Source: a virus
Length of the DNA: 34,458 bases
Virus record (IMG/VR): IMGVR_UViG_3300030090_002688
Location: 1-34,458 of that record
Strand: one strand, 5' to 3'
This document shows, piece by piece, positions 11,976 through 19,947 of this stretch. The notes under the pieces were generated by a model that was not told the origin of the DNA, did no database searches, and was given only the letters and a program-made list of their open reading frames with translations. The position numbers were made by a program, and so were the translations under genes. The first letter of the stretch is position 1. Each line of letters opens with the position of its first letter.

Positions 11976-12840
11976 ATATCCATTATATATCGTATCAAAA
12001 AACAGAGCAGACAGCAGATTAACAGCAAAATCACTAGAAGCTATGAATGTCCCATATAATATTGTTATAGAGGAATTTAACTATGATGAATATGCGGCAG
12101 TTATTGATCCTAAAAAAATATTGATCTTGCCTGAAAGATATTTTGATGAATATGATGTTTGTGATGATTTAGGCAGAACCAAGAGTACAGGTCCCGGTGC
12201 AGCAAGAAACTTTGTGTGGGATCACTCAATAGAAATGGGATACGATAGACATTGGGTAATGGACGATAATATTGATCACTTTTACAGATTTAATAAAAAT
12301 GAAAAAATAAAAGCATTTAGTGGATCCATATTTAGAGCAATGGAAGATTTTTGTGACAGATATGAGAATGTGGCTATGGCGGGTCCGAATTATGCTATGT
12401 TTGTTCCTAGAAGAAAAAACCACCCACCATTTATAATGAATACAAGGATCTACTCTTGTAATTTAATTTTAAATAAAGCACCATATCGTTGGCGAGGTAG
12501 ATATAATGAAGATACTGATTTAAGTTTGCGAATGCTTAAAGATGGTTGGTGTACTATTGAATTTAATGCTTTTTTACAGAATAAAGTAAATACACAGGTA
12601 ATACAGGGAGGTAATACCAAAGAATTTTATGCAGAAGAAGGAACATTACCTAAATCTAAAATGCAATTAAAATTACACCCTGATGTATCCAAAGTAGTAA
12701 TGAAATATGGTAGGTGGCACCATCATGTAGATTATGGACCATTTAAAAGTAACAAATTAATTAAAAAGAAAAATTTACAAATACCTAAAAAAGTTAATAA
12801 TTATGGAATGGTATTTAGAGAAAATCAGGATTTATTATGA
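11953..12840 (+). CDS. TET-associated glycosyltransferase (TAGT)-like DNA glycosyltransferase
   Basis: The 295-aa product opens with YPLYIVSKNRADSRLTAKSL and has TGPGAARNFVWDHS, then VMDDNIDHFYRF (D104-D105, the metal/sugar-nucleotide site) and GRYNEDTDLSLRML (E186-D187, likely catalytic). This is the order of the TAGT family of GT-A enzymes, known from phages with oxidised or otherwise modified bases, where they add sugars to hydroxymethyl-pyrimidines in DNA. Neighbours are a ParB-like gene (23-nt overlap) and the terminase genes, as described for TAGT loci. No TET/JBP oxidase or methyltransferase is visible, so the acceptor base is unknown. TTG 11965 with GGTGA upstream is an alternative start. 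G+C is locally higher than in neighbours. Confidence 0.82.
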   Translation: MVNKLNPKYPLYIVSKNRADSRLTAKSLEAMNVPYNIVIEEFNYDEYAAVIDPKKILILPERYFDEYDVCDDLGRTKSTGPGAARNFVWDHSIEMGYDRHWVMDDNIDHFYRFNKNEKIKAFSGSIFRAMEDFCDRYENVAMAGPNYAMFVPRRKNHPPFIMNTRIYSCNLILNKAPYRWRGRYNEDTDLSLRMLKDGWCTIEFNAFLQNKVNTQVIQGGNTKEFYAEEGTLPKSKMQLKLHPDVSKVVMKYGRWHHHVDYGPFKSNKLIKKKNLQIPKKVNNYGMVFRENQDLL

Positions 12841-13160
12841 GTAAAAAAATGGGAAGGCCTAAAAAATTTAAAATAGATGAAGAACAGATAGAACAATTAG
12901 CATCATTTGGTTGTACTAATACTGAAATGGCTTCATTTTTTGGTTGTAGTAAATCATTACTAACCAAGACTTATTCAACAAATATTGCAAAAGGGAGGGA
13001 TAAGGGAAAAATTAGACTAAGGCAGTTACAATGGACTGCGGCAAAGAATGGTAATGTTAGTATGTTAATTTGGTTAGGAAAGCAAGTGCTAGGACAAACA
13101 GAAAAAACAGAAGTATCTTGGGAAAACCCTGTTGATGGAGTTGAATTTATAGATGTATAA
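12837..13160 (+). CDS. terS: Terminase small subunit
   Basis: The 107-aa protein begins with a basic GRPKKF patch, then a helix-turn-helix (EQIEQLASFGCTNTEMASFFGCSKSLLTK) and a helical C-terminal part (QLQWTAAKNGNVSMLIWLGKQVLG). This is the usual layout of phage small terminases that recognise pac or cos DNA. It overlaps the glycosyltransferase stop by 4 nt (ATGA) and the large subunit by 8 nt, which supports the call. Confidence 0.85.
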   Translation: MSKKMGRPKKFKIDEEQIEQLASFGCTNTEMASFFGCSKSLLTKTYSTNIAKGRDKGKIRLRQLQWTAAKNGNVSMLIWLGKQVLGQTEKTEVSWENPVDGVEFIDV

Positions 13161-14412
13161 GTTAAGATTTAACCAAGAAGATTATTTTCCACATCAATGG
13201 GAATTTTTAACATCTGAAAAAGCAATTAATGGCTTGGTAGCAGGATTTGGTGCAGGTAAAACTCATATATTTATACGAAAAACTTTATTAAATATGTTTA
13301 AACGAGTTAATAATCAGGGAGTATCCAATGGTTGGGTTATTTATCCTACATTTGATCTAGCAGAAGAATTATTTGTTCAACCATTTACAGAATTGCTAGA
13401 TTCTATGAATTGTCCGTATAAATATAATCAATCTAAACACAGGTTTTCTACTCCTGCGGGTAATATAAAAATATATCAATTACAGAAGCCACAAAGAATT
13501 ATTGGTGCAGAATTAACATATATAGGCTTTGATGAATTTGATGTTGAAAGTTTTAAAAATTGTGATATTGCATTTAAAAAAGCAGTAGGTCGTATGAGAG
13601 GATCCGAAGATTGTGAGATCTACATTGTTACTTCTCCTGAAGGATTCCATTATACCCATAAAATATTTGTAACAGATGCTAATGAAGATAGACATCTTGT
13701 TAGAGGAAAAACAACTGATAATACTTATCTACCTGAACAATATGTTAAATTATTAGAATCAAACTATGATGATAATTTATTAAAAGCATATCGTGATGGT
13801 GAGTTTGTTAATTTATCTGCATTATCTACTTATCATACATTTAATAGGGAAAAAAATGTCAAAAAAGTCAAATACAACCCCAAGTTACCGATTTACATTG
13901 GAATGGATTGGAATGTTGATCCTCTCTGTTCCGTGTTATGGCAAAAATATAACGAAAAGCCAAACATTCGGATATTCAAAACCTACAGCCTATCCCATGC
14001 AGGGGAAGGTGATCTACTCACACAAAGAATGTGCGAAACAATAAAACAAGAATATCCCAACAAGAATTATTATGCTTATCCTGATGCAACAGGTGCGGCA
14101 AGGCATTCATCTGCTCGTTATTCGGATATAGATTTAATTAAAAGGGCAGGATTACAGGTGAGAGTCAAACATATTAATCCTTTGGTAGTAAATAGAGTAA
14201 ATGCTATGAATAGAGCATTACAAGGCAATTTGATCATTGACCCATCTTGCACAGATTTAATTAATGATTTAGAACGAACAGTAAATAAACCAAATACAAG
14301 AGAAATTGACAAAAGCAATAAGGATCTTACTCATCTTACTGATGCACTTGGTTATTCAGTTGAATGGGAATATCCTGTTGTAAAACCTAAAATATGGAGT
14401 ATAGACAGATGA
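13153..14412 (+). CDS. terL: Terminase large subunit (packaging ATPase and nuclease)
   Basis: The 419-aa protein has Walker A GFGAGKT (residues 31-37), Walker B YIGFDEFD (about 122-130) and a coupling segment IVTSPEG. The RNaseH-like nuclease domain begins IYIGMDWNVDP (catalytic D about 252), with YPDATGAARHS and a final DLTHLTDALGY supplying further metal ligands. It powers DNA entry into the prohead and makes the packaging cut. Codon use changes sharply around 13860-14065 (CTC, TCC, CGG, TTC, AAC, TAC), unlike the rest of the gene. The stop overlaps the portal ATG (ATGA). Confidence 0.95.
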   Translation: MYKLRFNQEDYFPHQWEFLTSEKAINGLVAGFGAGKTHIFIRKTLLNMFKRVNNQGVSNGWVIYPTFDLAEELFVQPFTELLDSMNCPYKYNQSKHRFSTPAGNIKIYQLQKPQRIIGAELTYIGFDEFDVESFKNCDIAFKKAVGRMRGSEDCEIYIVTSPEGFHYTHKIFVTDANEDRHLVRGKTTDNTYLPEQYVKLLESNYDDNLLKAYRDGEFVNLSALSTYHTFNREKNVKKVKYNPKLPIYIGMDWNVDPLCSVLWQKYNEKPNIRIFKTYSLSHAGEGDLLTQRMCETIKQEYPNKNYYAYPDATGAARHSSARYSDIDLIKRAGLQVRVKHINPLVVNRVNAMNRALQGNLIIDPSCTDLINDLERTVNKPNTREIDKSNKDLTHLTDALGYSVEWEYPVVKPKIWSIDR

Positions 14413-15755
14413 TCCCTAAAGTATCCGAACTAATAATGAATCAATCCCAATGGAATGCACAACAAGAACAAAAAAACAGATGGCGAAAAAGACGAGAGCG
14501 AGCATTAGATTATTATGATGGGAGGACAGAAAAATATACAGGTAGATATTTTAATAGGAATATGGCGGCAAAAATACCTATTGCTAATGTAAATATTACG
14601 AAAAGGATTGTAGATAGAATTTCGCTAGTATATATGGTTGCACCTAAACGAGAATATACAAAACCTGAAATTACAGAATATTTTATTGATAAAGATTTTA
14701 AAATGCAAAGATTGGAACGATTTACTAATTTGCTTGATAGTGTATTGATTAAGCCTACATTTAGAAATGGTGCAATAGATTATGACATTATACACGATTT
14801 TGAGCCAAGATTTGGTGAGGATCCTATGAGACCTATTGCATATACATATCCATTAGCAATAAAATCAGAAGTATTAGATACTACTCCTGAATTATTTGCT
14901 TATTGGGATAAAGATCATACATTTATTTATGATAGAGATGGTAAAATTTATGATGATGAAAATAATCCTGAACATATAAATTTTTATGGTATATTACCAT
15001 TTGTAGAATGTTTTAGGGAGGGTAGGCCTGAATATGCTTATTTAGATACAGAACCTGCTAATGATATTATCAAAACAAATCTAGTATTAAATGTAGCAGA
15101 AACAAATAAAAGTGCTAACATACATTATCAATCCTTTGGTTATATATATGCAAATGGTGCACAAGTTGATAAAAAAGATTTGGACATAGGTCAAGATCAA
15201 ATATACTACCTTGGTGTAGATGGACAATTAAACATTGTCTCTCCTCCTAATTCTATACCTGCATTAACACAATCAATCAAAGAAAGTTACAAAATGTTAG
15301 CACAAAATTATCATTTGCCTACATCATTTGCAGAGGGAACGACAGCAGAAAGTGGTGTAGCATTACGATTGAGAAATCAGGAATTACAAGACAATAAAAA
15401 ATCAGATATTATTAAATGGAATGATGTTGAACGAAGACTATTTGATGTTGAACGACAAATATTAACTACTGAATTAATGATTGATGCAGGTTCATTAGAA
15501 AGCATTGATTATGGCGAATCAACTGATGTAATGTCTGTTCAGGAACAAAGAGATCAATGGGAATGGGAATTATCAAAAGGTATTATTGATGTTGCAGATA
15601 TATTAATGCAAAAAGATCCTGATCGTTTTCCTGATAGAGAAACAGCAGAAGATTATTTATTTGAACGAAATGGTGGATTGGTAGATGGAGAACTAGATGA
15701 AGATGATGAACAAGAAACATCACCATTATTAAAAGCATTAACGAGTCCTGTATAA
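14409..15755 (+). CDS. Portal protein (SPP1 gp6-like)
   Basis: The start at ATG 14409 overlaps the terL stop; an in-frame ATG at 14394 lies inside terL and is less likely. The 448-aa product resembles SPP1-type portals: an N-terminal helical region with RERALDYYDGRTEKY, the stretch IVDRISLVYMVAPKREY, a central FAEGTTAESGVALRLRNQELQD, and an acidic C-terminal tail. The portal is the dodecameric ring at one capsid vertex through which DNA passes. It follows terL and precedes the MuF-like head protein, the canonical order. Confidence 0.9.
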   Translation: MIPKVSELIMNQSQWNAQQEQKNRWRKRRERALDYYDGRTEKYTGRYFNRNMAAKIPIANVNITKRIVDRISLVYMVAPKREYTKPEITEYFIDKDFKMQRLERFTNLLDSVLIKPTFRNGAIDYDIIHDFEPRFGEDPMRPIAYTYPLAIKSEVLDTTPELFAYWDKDHTFIYDRDGKIYDDENNPEHINFYGILPFVECFREGRPEYAYLDTEPANDIIKTNLVLNVAETNKSANIHYQSFGYIYANGAQVDKKDLDIGQDQIYYLGVDGQLNIVSPPNSIPALTQSIKESYKMLAQNYHLPTSFAEGTTAESGVALRLRNQELQDNKKSDIIKWNDVERRLFDVERQILTTELMIDAGSLESIDYGESTDVMSVQEQRDQWEWELSKGIIDVADILMQKDPDRFPDRETAEDYLFERNGGLVDGELDEDDEQETSPLLKALTSPV

Positions 15756-16051
15756 TGGCTGAATATCAAGGTAAACAAGTAACTTTAAATAAACCAAGAC
15801 GAATTGTTAAGGGTAGACCATCATATGGTAGAAAAAAGTTTGAAGTATTTGTAAAAAACAAAAATGATAATGTTGTACGAGTAACTTTTGGTGATCCTAA
15901 TTTATCAATTAAACGAGATAGTAATACAAAAAGAAAATCGTTTAGAGCAAGACATAAATGTGATTCTAACCCACCAAAAGATAAAACAAAAGCAAGATAT
16001 TGGAGTTGTAGATTTTGGGAAAAGGGAAAAAAAGTAAGTGATCTATTGTAA
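15755..16051 (+). CDS. Small basic head-region protein with RARHxC...KARYWSC motif
   Basis: TAATG overlaps link it to the portal upstream and the MuF-like gene downstream. The 98-aa product is very basic and has VRVTFGDPNLSIKRD, then KSFRARHKCDSNPPKDKTKARYWSCRFW. I have met this His/Cys-bearing block in small proteins of many unrelated marine and myo-type phages and a few bacteria, mostly without known function. The H, C and C could hold a metal. Position between portal and MuF suggests a head component or assembly factor. Confidence 0.75.
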   Translation: MAEYQGKQVTLNKPRRIVKGRPSYGRKKFEVFVKNKNDNVVRVTFGDPNLSIKRDSNTKRKSFRARHKCDSNPPKDKTKARYWSCRFWEKGKKVSDLL

Positions 16052-16785
16052 TGGCTGATCAAAAATTCATAAAAAAACAAACACAGCAATTAGCAAAAAG
16101 ATTAGGTATTGCACAAGAAGAAATTATTGATGCAATATCTCAATTAACTAAAGGTAAATCTAAAAAGCAAATTGTTGCTATTATGAATGATTTGGACATA
16201 AATAAAATTATAGAACTTAAAACAGCAGGTATAATGGGTGCTTATTTGGTAGCACAACAAGATATATTATTAGCCAAAGAATTTTTTGCACCGATTACAG
16301 AAGATGAACTGAAATCCTTGTTGATTGCTTCTGAACAATTTGTAGGTGCAAGTTTAATTGGAATGGGTGGTGTAATTAAACAACAAGCACTTTCAGGAAT
16401 GATTAATAATAGAACCAATGCAGAAATACTAGAATTAATTGGTAAGCAGGGATATGCTTCACATAGTTTAGAACGAATATTAAATGACGGAATGAATAAT
16501 TATAGTAGATCTGTATCTGCTTTTATGGCTGATAGTGCTCCTGAAGATACTAAATATGTATATATAGGACCTGCTGATGAAAAAACTAGGCCATTTTGTT
16601 TAGAAGCTATGTCAGCAGGGAAATTAACTAAAAAAGAAATTGAAGAACGAGGTTGGAATATATCATGGGTAGAAGGTGGTGGAATTAATTGTAGGCATAA
16701 TTGGGAGAGGGCGGCAACAAAAGTTGAAACAGCATTTCACAATGAAGATAAAGCAAAGGACATATTAAATGAAACTACTAGATGA
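16051..16785 (+). CDS. MuF-like minor head protein
   Basis: The 244-aa product has a helical N-terminal part and ends with the MuF signature: YIGPADEKTRPFCLEAM, then GINCRHNWE near residues 210-220. MuF/SPP1 gp7-type proteins sit near the portal inside the capsid, aid assembly and may be ejected with DNA. The middle contains a hydrophobic glycine-rich stretch (LLIASEQFVGASLIGMGGVI). Overlap with the next gene is 17 nt. Confidence 0.88.
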   Translation: MADQKFIKKQTQQLAKRLGIAQEEIIDAISQLTKGKSKKQIVAIMNDLDINKIIELKTAGIMGAYLVAQQDILLAKEFFAPITEDELKSLLIASEQFVGASLIGMGGVIKQQALSGMINNRTNAEILELIGKQGYASHSLERILNDGMNNYSRSVSAFMADSAPEDTKYVYIGPADEKTRPFCLEAMSAGKLTKKEIEERGWNISWVEGGGINCRHNWERAATKVETAFHNEDKAKDILNETTR

Positions 16786-17197
16786 AAAGTTTTTTAGTGA
16801 TTTATCACCTAATGTGGTAAATATGTACAGAAAGCATATATTTGAAGATGCAAAAGATGCAGATGGTAAAAAGTTTAAAAAATATAGTAAAAAATATTCT
16901 AAAGCCAAAAAAAGTGGAAAATTAAAAAGGCAATCTACTGCATTTAAAAATAGTACTGCACCTGTATTAACAGGGGATTTATTTAGAGACTTCAAAGAAC
17001 GAAGGATCCTATCTAATGGTTTAGATTTTGGTACTGTTACAGAAGGTGGTAAGGTTAAAGGATTAGCAAAATTAGGCAGAAATTTATCAAGTCAAAAAAC
17101 AATTATTCCTAAAAAAATTGCAGAATTTATAGTTGATGAAGCTGATGAATATATTATGGATAAAATGAGCGACAATTTTAAAAATAAAACATTTTAA
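16769..17197 (+). CDS. Probable head-tail joining or virion morphogenesis protein, 142 aa
   Basis: The product is basic with lysine clusters (DGKKFKKYSKKYSKAKKSGK), then the segment TAPVLTGDLFRDFKE. The pattern '...F-x-x-S-x-x-P-x-L-x-T-G-x-L-x-x-D' is typical of virion-morphogenesis (HK97 gp10/Mu gpG-like) tail-completion proteins. It lies last in late operon 1, right before promoter L2. Confidence 0.68.
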   Translation: MKLLDEKFFSDLSPNVVNMYRKHIFEDAKDADGKKFKKYSKKYSKAKKSGKLKRQSTAFKNSTAPVLTGDLFRDFKERRILSNGLDFGTVTEGGKVKGLAKLGRNLSSQKTIIPKKIAEFIVDEADEYIMDKMSDNFKNKTF

Positions 17198-17198
17198 C

Positions 17199-17243
17199 TG
17201 AAAAATAAATAAGGTTAATATTGTGATTTAAAACACATATATT
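17199..17243 (+). promoter_or_regulatory. Late promoter L2 (19-base box plus -10)
   Basis: TGAAAAATAAATAAGGTTA (17199-17217), a 20-nt gap and TATATTAATCCCA (-10 at 17238-17243) repeat the layout of 11287-11331. The intervening 20 nt differ, so the box and spacing are conserved, not the whole segment. It begins 2 nt after the preceding stop and drives the scaffold/capsid block. Confidence 0.78.
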
Positions 17244-17279
17244 AATCCCATTAATAATAACTCACAAAAGAGGTACTAA

Positions 17280-17855
17280 ATGTCTGAAGAAAATAAACAA
17301 GCAGTTGAAGGTAACAACGAAACAAACCCTAGCACAGATGCTAGTAAAAATAATGAGAGTATTCCATATAGTAGATTTCAAGAAGTTAATTCTGCAAAAA
17401 AAGATGCAGAAGCAAAATATGTTGAATTGCAAAAAAAACTAGATGCTATTGATGCTGATAATAAAGCGAAAAGGGAAGAACGATTAAAAAAGAACGAAGA
17501 ATATACAACTTTACTTGCTGAAAAAGATGCTGAAATAGAAAAATTATCAGGTACTGCTAAACAATGGAATGATTATGAAGCAAATCGGAGAGATTCGTTA
17601 ATATCGCGATTGCCTGAAAATAGGCAAAAATTTGCTTTAAATATGAGTTTGTCTGATCTTGAAGAATTTGTAGAGTTGGAAGTTCCAAACAGAGGTACAG
17701 GAATGAATAGTGCTAGACAAGGCATGGTTCGTCAACAGGGTGCTACGAATCCTGATTATCATAAAATATCTGCTGAAGATAAAAAAAATAATTGGGGATC
17801 GGTTCTTTCGGACTTTAAACAAAGAAGTATAGACAAAGGTACTTACAAAAAATAA
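17280..17855 (+). CDS. Scaffold protein
   Basis: The 191-aa protein is highly charged and mostly helical, with a long coiled coil at about residues 35-85 (SAKKDAEAKYVELQKKLDAI, REERLKKNEEYTTLLAEKDAE) and a basic C-terminus (SDFKQRSIDKGTYKK) that would grip the capsid shell. Location directly before the major capsid gene and size are as expected for internal scaffolds, which guide prohead assembly and then leave. No protease domain is present. The start follows AAAGAGGTACTAA. Confidence 0.85.
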   Translation: MSEENKQAVEGNNETNPSTDASKNNESIPYSRFQEVNSAKKDAEAKYVELQKKLDAIDADNKAKREERLKKNEEYTTLLAEKDAEIEKLSGTAKQWNDYEANRRDSLISRLPENRQKFALNMSLSDLEEFVELEVPNRGTGMNSARQGMVRQQGATNPDYHKISAEDKKNNWGSVLSDFKQRSIDKGTYKK

Positions 17856-17909
17856 CATATCCTACCTGAAGGCATTTGCAGTTGAAGGAGGATACAACGG
17901 AGTAAAGCA

Positions 17910-18908
17910 ATGAATTTTGAAATGTATACTAATTATGCTCTGCATGGACCATTCGCAAATCAAAAAAGGGCGATTACAGGTTTTCATACAGCAGATGCAG
18001 GCAGTGGTGATGTAACAGGTGAAACTGATTTAGATCTAGCGATACCTGAATTATGGGCTTCTGCTATTATGGGCTATTTTGAAGCATCTTTAGTTTTAAG
18101 ACCTTTATGTGATGATTATTCGTCACTTGTTAAAGGTAAAGGTGATCTTATTAATATCCCTGAAATTCCTGAAGTTACAGGTTTGGCTGATAAAAGTGAA
18201 GGTGCGGCAGTTCTATATGGCGATGAAACACTTGTTGATACTAATTTGGCTGTTGATAAACATAAATATGTAGCTAAATTATTTGAAGATATGGGTGTTA
18301 TTCAAGCTAATGAGCCTTTATTTGCAAAATATGCACAAGCAATGGGTTATCAATTAGCAAAACAAATTGATACTGATATTTTAGTTGAGTTAGATGCTTT
18401 AGGTACTACTCAAACATTGGCTAATGATAATCAATTAACTTTAGCAGATGCTGAAACAGCAGTAGCAACTATGCTTGAAAATAATCTTGACCCTGCTGAT
18501 TGTGTTTGGGTAATTAATAATAAAATGTATGCTGATTTATTAGCACAAGGCATGATTGTTAATTCGTTTAATGCACCTGCAAATTATGCAACATCAGGAA
18601 CATTGGCTAATACAGTTGTTGGTGAAGGTATTAATTTTGGTGGAGCAACAGCAGGTGGTACAGTTCCACAATTCTTTGGAATGCCTGTAATAACTTCTTC
18701 ATTACTTGGTTCTGCGGCAGGAACAGGAAACGAAGTTGGCTATTGTATGAAAAAAGGTGCAGTAGCAATAGCGATACAGCAAGATATTAGAGTACAATCT
18801 GAATATTCAGTAGATTATTTAGGTACTAAAATGGTTGCTGATTGCATTTATGGTGTTAAAAGAATGACTACTAATAAAGTGATGGGAATTGAATTATTAA
18901 ATCCTTAA
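17910..18908 (+). CDS. Major capsid protein (HK97 fold expected)
   Basis: The 332-aa product starts at the ATG after ACGGAGTAAAGCA. It has the usual features of phage capsid proteins: LAIPELWASAIMGYFEASLVL (N-arm and spine start), LEDMG-type helix FEDMGVIQANEPLFAKYAQAM, and near the end IQQDIRVQSEYSVDYLGTKMVAD leading to YGVKRM. Position after the scaffold supports this. Its leader (17860-17895) contains TATCCT and AGGATA, which could pair and modulate the ribosome site. The glycine-rich ATAGGTVPQFFGMPVITSS segment matches the A-domain region of such shells. No N-terminal delta domain is evident, consistent with a separate scaffold. Confidence 0.92.
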   Translation: MNFEMYTNYALHGPFANQKRAITGFHTADAGSGDVTGETDLDLAIPELWASAIMGYFEASLVLRPLCDDYSSLVKGKGDLINIPEIPEVTGLADKSEGAAVLYGDETLVDTNLAVDKHKYVAKLFEDMGVIQANEPLFAKYAQAMGYQLAKQIDTDILVELDALGTTQTLANDNQLTLADAETAVATMLENNLDPADCVWVINNKMYADLLAQGMIVNSFNAPANYATSGTLANTVVGEGINFGGATAGGTVPQFFGMPVITSSLLGSAAGTGNEVGYCMKKGAVAIAIQQDIRVQSEYSVDYLGTKMVADCIYGVKRMTTNKVMGIELLNP

Positions 18909-18916
18909 TCTATGGT

Positions 18917-18955
18917 CAGTAAAAAATGGGTGGTGGTTTTTTTACTGCCACCCAT
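18917..18955 (+). promoter_or_regulatory. Two mutually exclusive hairpins behind the capsid gene
   Basis: CAGTAAAAAA (18917-18926) pairs perfectly with TTTTTTACTG (18938-18947). Alternatively ATGGGTGG (18926-18933) pairs with CCACCCAT (18948-18955) around TGGTTTTTTTACTG. Both cannot form together. Neither is followed by a U-tract, and the next ribosome site (TTAGGAGAAAAA) begins a few bases later. The element may set mRNA stability or read-through so that capsid mRNA exceeds downstream mRNA. Confidence 0.65.
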
Positions 18956-18976
18956 ATTAATTAGGAGAAAAATTTT

Positions 18977-19156
18977 ATGATAGTTTTACAAAAAGGAAAA
19001 AATAAAACTGCCCCATTAACTAGAGAAAAAGCACAAGAATTAATGAATGAGGGTGGTTATTCTGTTTATATAAATAAATCAGGATCTAAATTAGTAAATG
19101 AAACAGCAGTTGCTAAATCAAAAGCAACAAAAGCAAAAAAATCAAAGAAAAAATAA
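18977..19156 (+). CDS. Small virion-region protein with lysine-rich tail, 59 aa
   Basis: ATG 18977 follows TTAGGAGAAAAATTTT. The product begins MIVLQKGKNKTAPLTREKA, has a middle GGYSVYINKSGSKLVNE and ends in a run of Lys/Ala/Ser that is strongly basic. It lies directly behind the capsid gene. A DNA-contacting or capsid-lining role is plausible from charge, but no family is recognised. Confidence 0.68.
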   Translation: MIVLQKGKNKTAPLTREKAQELMNEGGYSVYINKSGSKLVNETAVAKSKATKAKKSKKK

Positions 19157-19215
19157 TTTAACTATAAACAAGTTTCGTTCGTAGTTAGTCATAAACTTTA
19201 GAAAGGAAGAAAATT

Positions 19216-19536
19216 ATGGCAAAATCAAATCTTCATAAATATTCAGTTCAAGAAGCATTAAATATAATGACAGCAGGTGGTGGCTATGATATAGTTACCA
19301 ATGCAACAGTCAATACTCATACTTATTGTGCAATAACAATATTAGTAGGAACAGAAGTCATAGAGGATAATACTGCTAGTGGCACTGTTACAGCAACATC
19401 AACAGATACAGATGTATGGGACTCGTTATCTTCTTTAGAAGTGCCTGTTGGTTGCACAATATATGGTAGTTGGAGTGAAGTTACTATTGGTGCAAATGAT
19501 ACTGCAATAGTTCATAGAGTAGTAAGTACTGACTAA
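19216..19536 (+). CDS. Probable head decoration or small virion protein, 106 aa
   Basis: The start follows AAAGGAAGAAAATT. The product is beta-rich and Thr/Ser-rich (VTNATVNTHTYCAITILVGTEVI, SGTVTATSTDTDVWDSLSSL, VPVGCTIYGSWSEVTIG). This composition and its place after the capsid gene suit a decoration or fibre-base protein. The stop overlaps the lysozyme ATG. No specific family is recognised. Confidence 0.7.
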   Translation: MAKSNLHKYSVQEALNIMTAGGGYDIVTNATVNTHTYCAITILVGTEVIEDNTASGTVTATSTDTDVWDSLSSLEVPVGCTIYGSWSEVTIGANDTAIVHRVVSTD

Positions 19537-19943
19537 TGAGTAAACTGCTTGAAAGGATAAAACATCACGAGGGATTCAGATCACGAGTATATAAGTGTAC
19601 TGAAGGATATGATACGATTGGCTATGGCTTCGCTATTAAAGATTTAGAAATGGACGAAGATATAGCAGAATTAATCCTGATGAAAAAACTTGATGATCTT
19701 ATGAACCGAATAATGAAAACATTTCATTGGTGGAGATCTGCTGAAGATAATGTAAAAGATGTTGTTATTGAAATGTGCTATCAGTTAGGTGTTAGAGGCT
19801 TTAGTAAGTTTAAAAAAACCATTGATCATTTAGAAAATAAACGATATGCAAAAGCATCAGTTGAAATGTTAGATAGTAAATGGGCTAGGCAAACACCAAA
19901 CAGGGCATTAGAATTAAGTAATATAATTAAGAATTTAGAGTAA
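19536..19943 (+). CDS. Endolysin, T4-type lysozyme (GH24) with E-C-T catalytic set
   Basis: The 135-aa muramidase shows HHEGFRSRVYKCTEGYDTIGYGF: catalytic E12, then C21 eight residues on, then T27 five residues further. T4 lysozyme has D20 where this protein has C21; the E-8-(D/C)-5-T pattern is known among phage endolysins and Cys variants are active. The rest (VIEMCYQLGVRGFSKFKKTID, a WARQTPNRA motif) matches the family. No signal peptide or membrane anchor is visible, so it needs a holin to reach the cell wall. It is grouped with three small membrane or coiled-coil genes. Confidence 0.93.
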   Translation: MSKLLERIKHHEGFRSRVYKCTEGYDTIGYGFAIKDLEMDEDIAELILMKKLDDLMNRIMKTFHWWRSAEDNVKDVVIEMCYQLGVRGFSKFKKTIDHLENKRYAKASVEMLDSKWARQTPNRALELSNIIKNLE

Positions 19944-19947
19944 ATGA

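Noticed and set aside
15766-16089. Reverse-strand 107-codon frame opposite the RARHxC gene
   Set aside because: Shadow of a small conserved-looking + strand gene with coupled overlaps; composition is not protein-like.
18917-18955. Rho-independent terminator after the capsid gene
   Set aside because: The T-tract is inside the hairpin loop or arm, not after the stem, and downstream structural genes must be transcribed through it.
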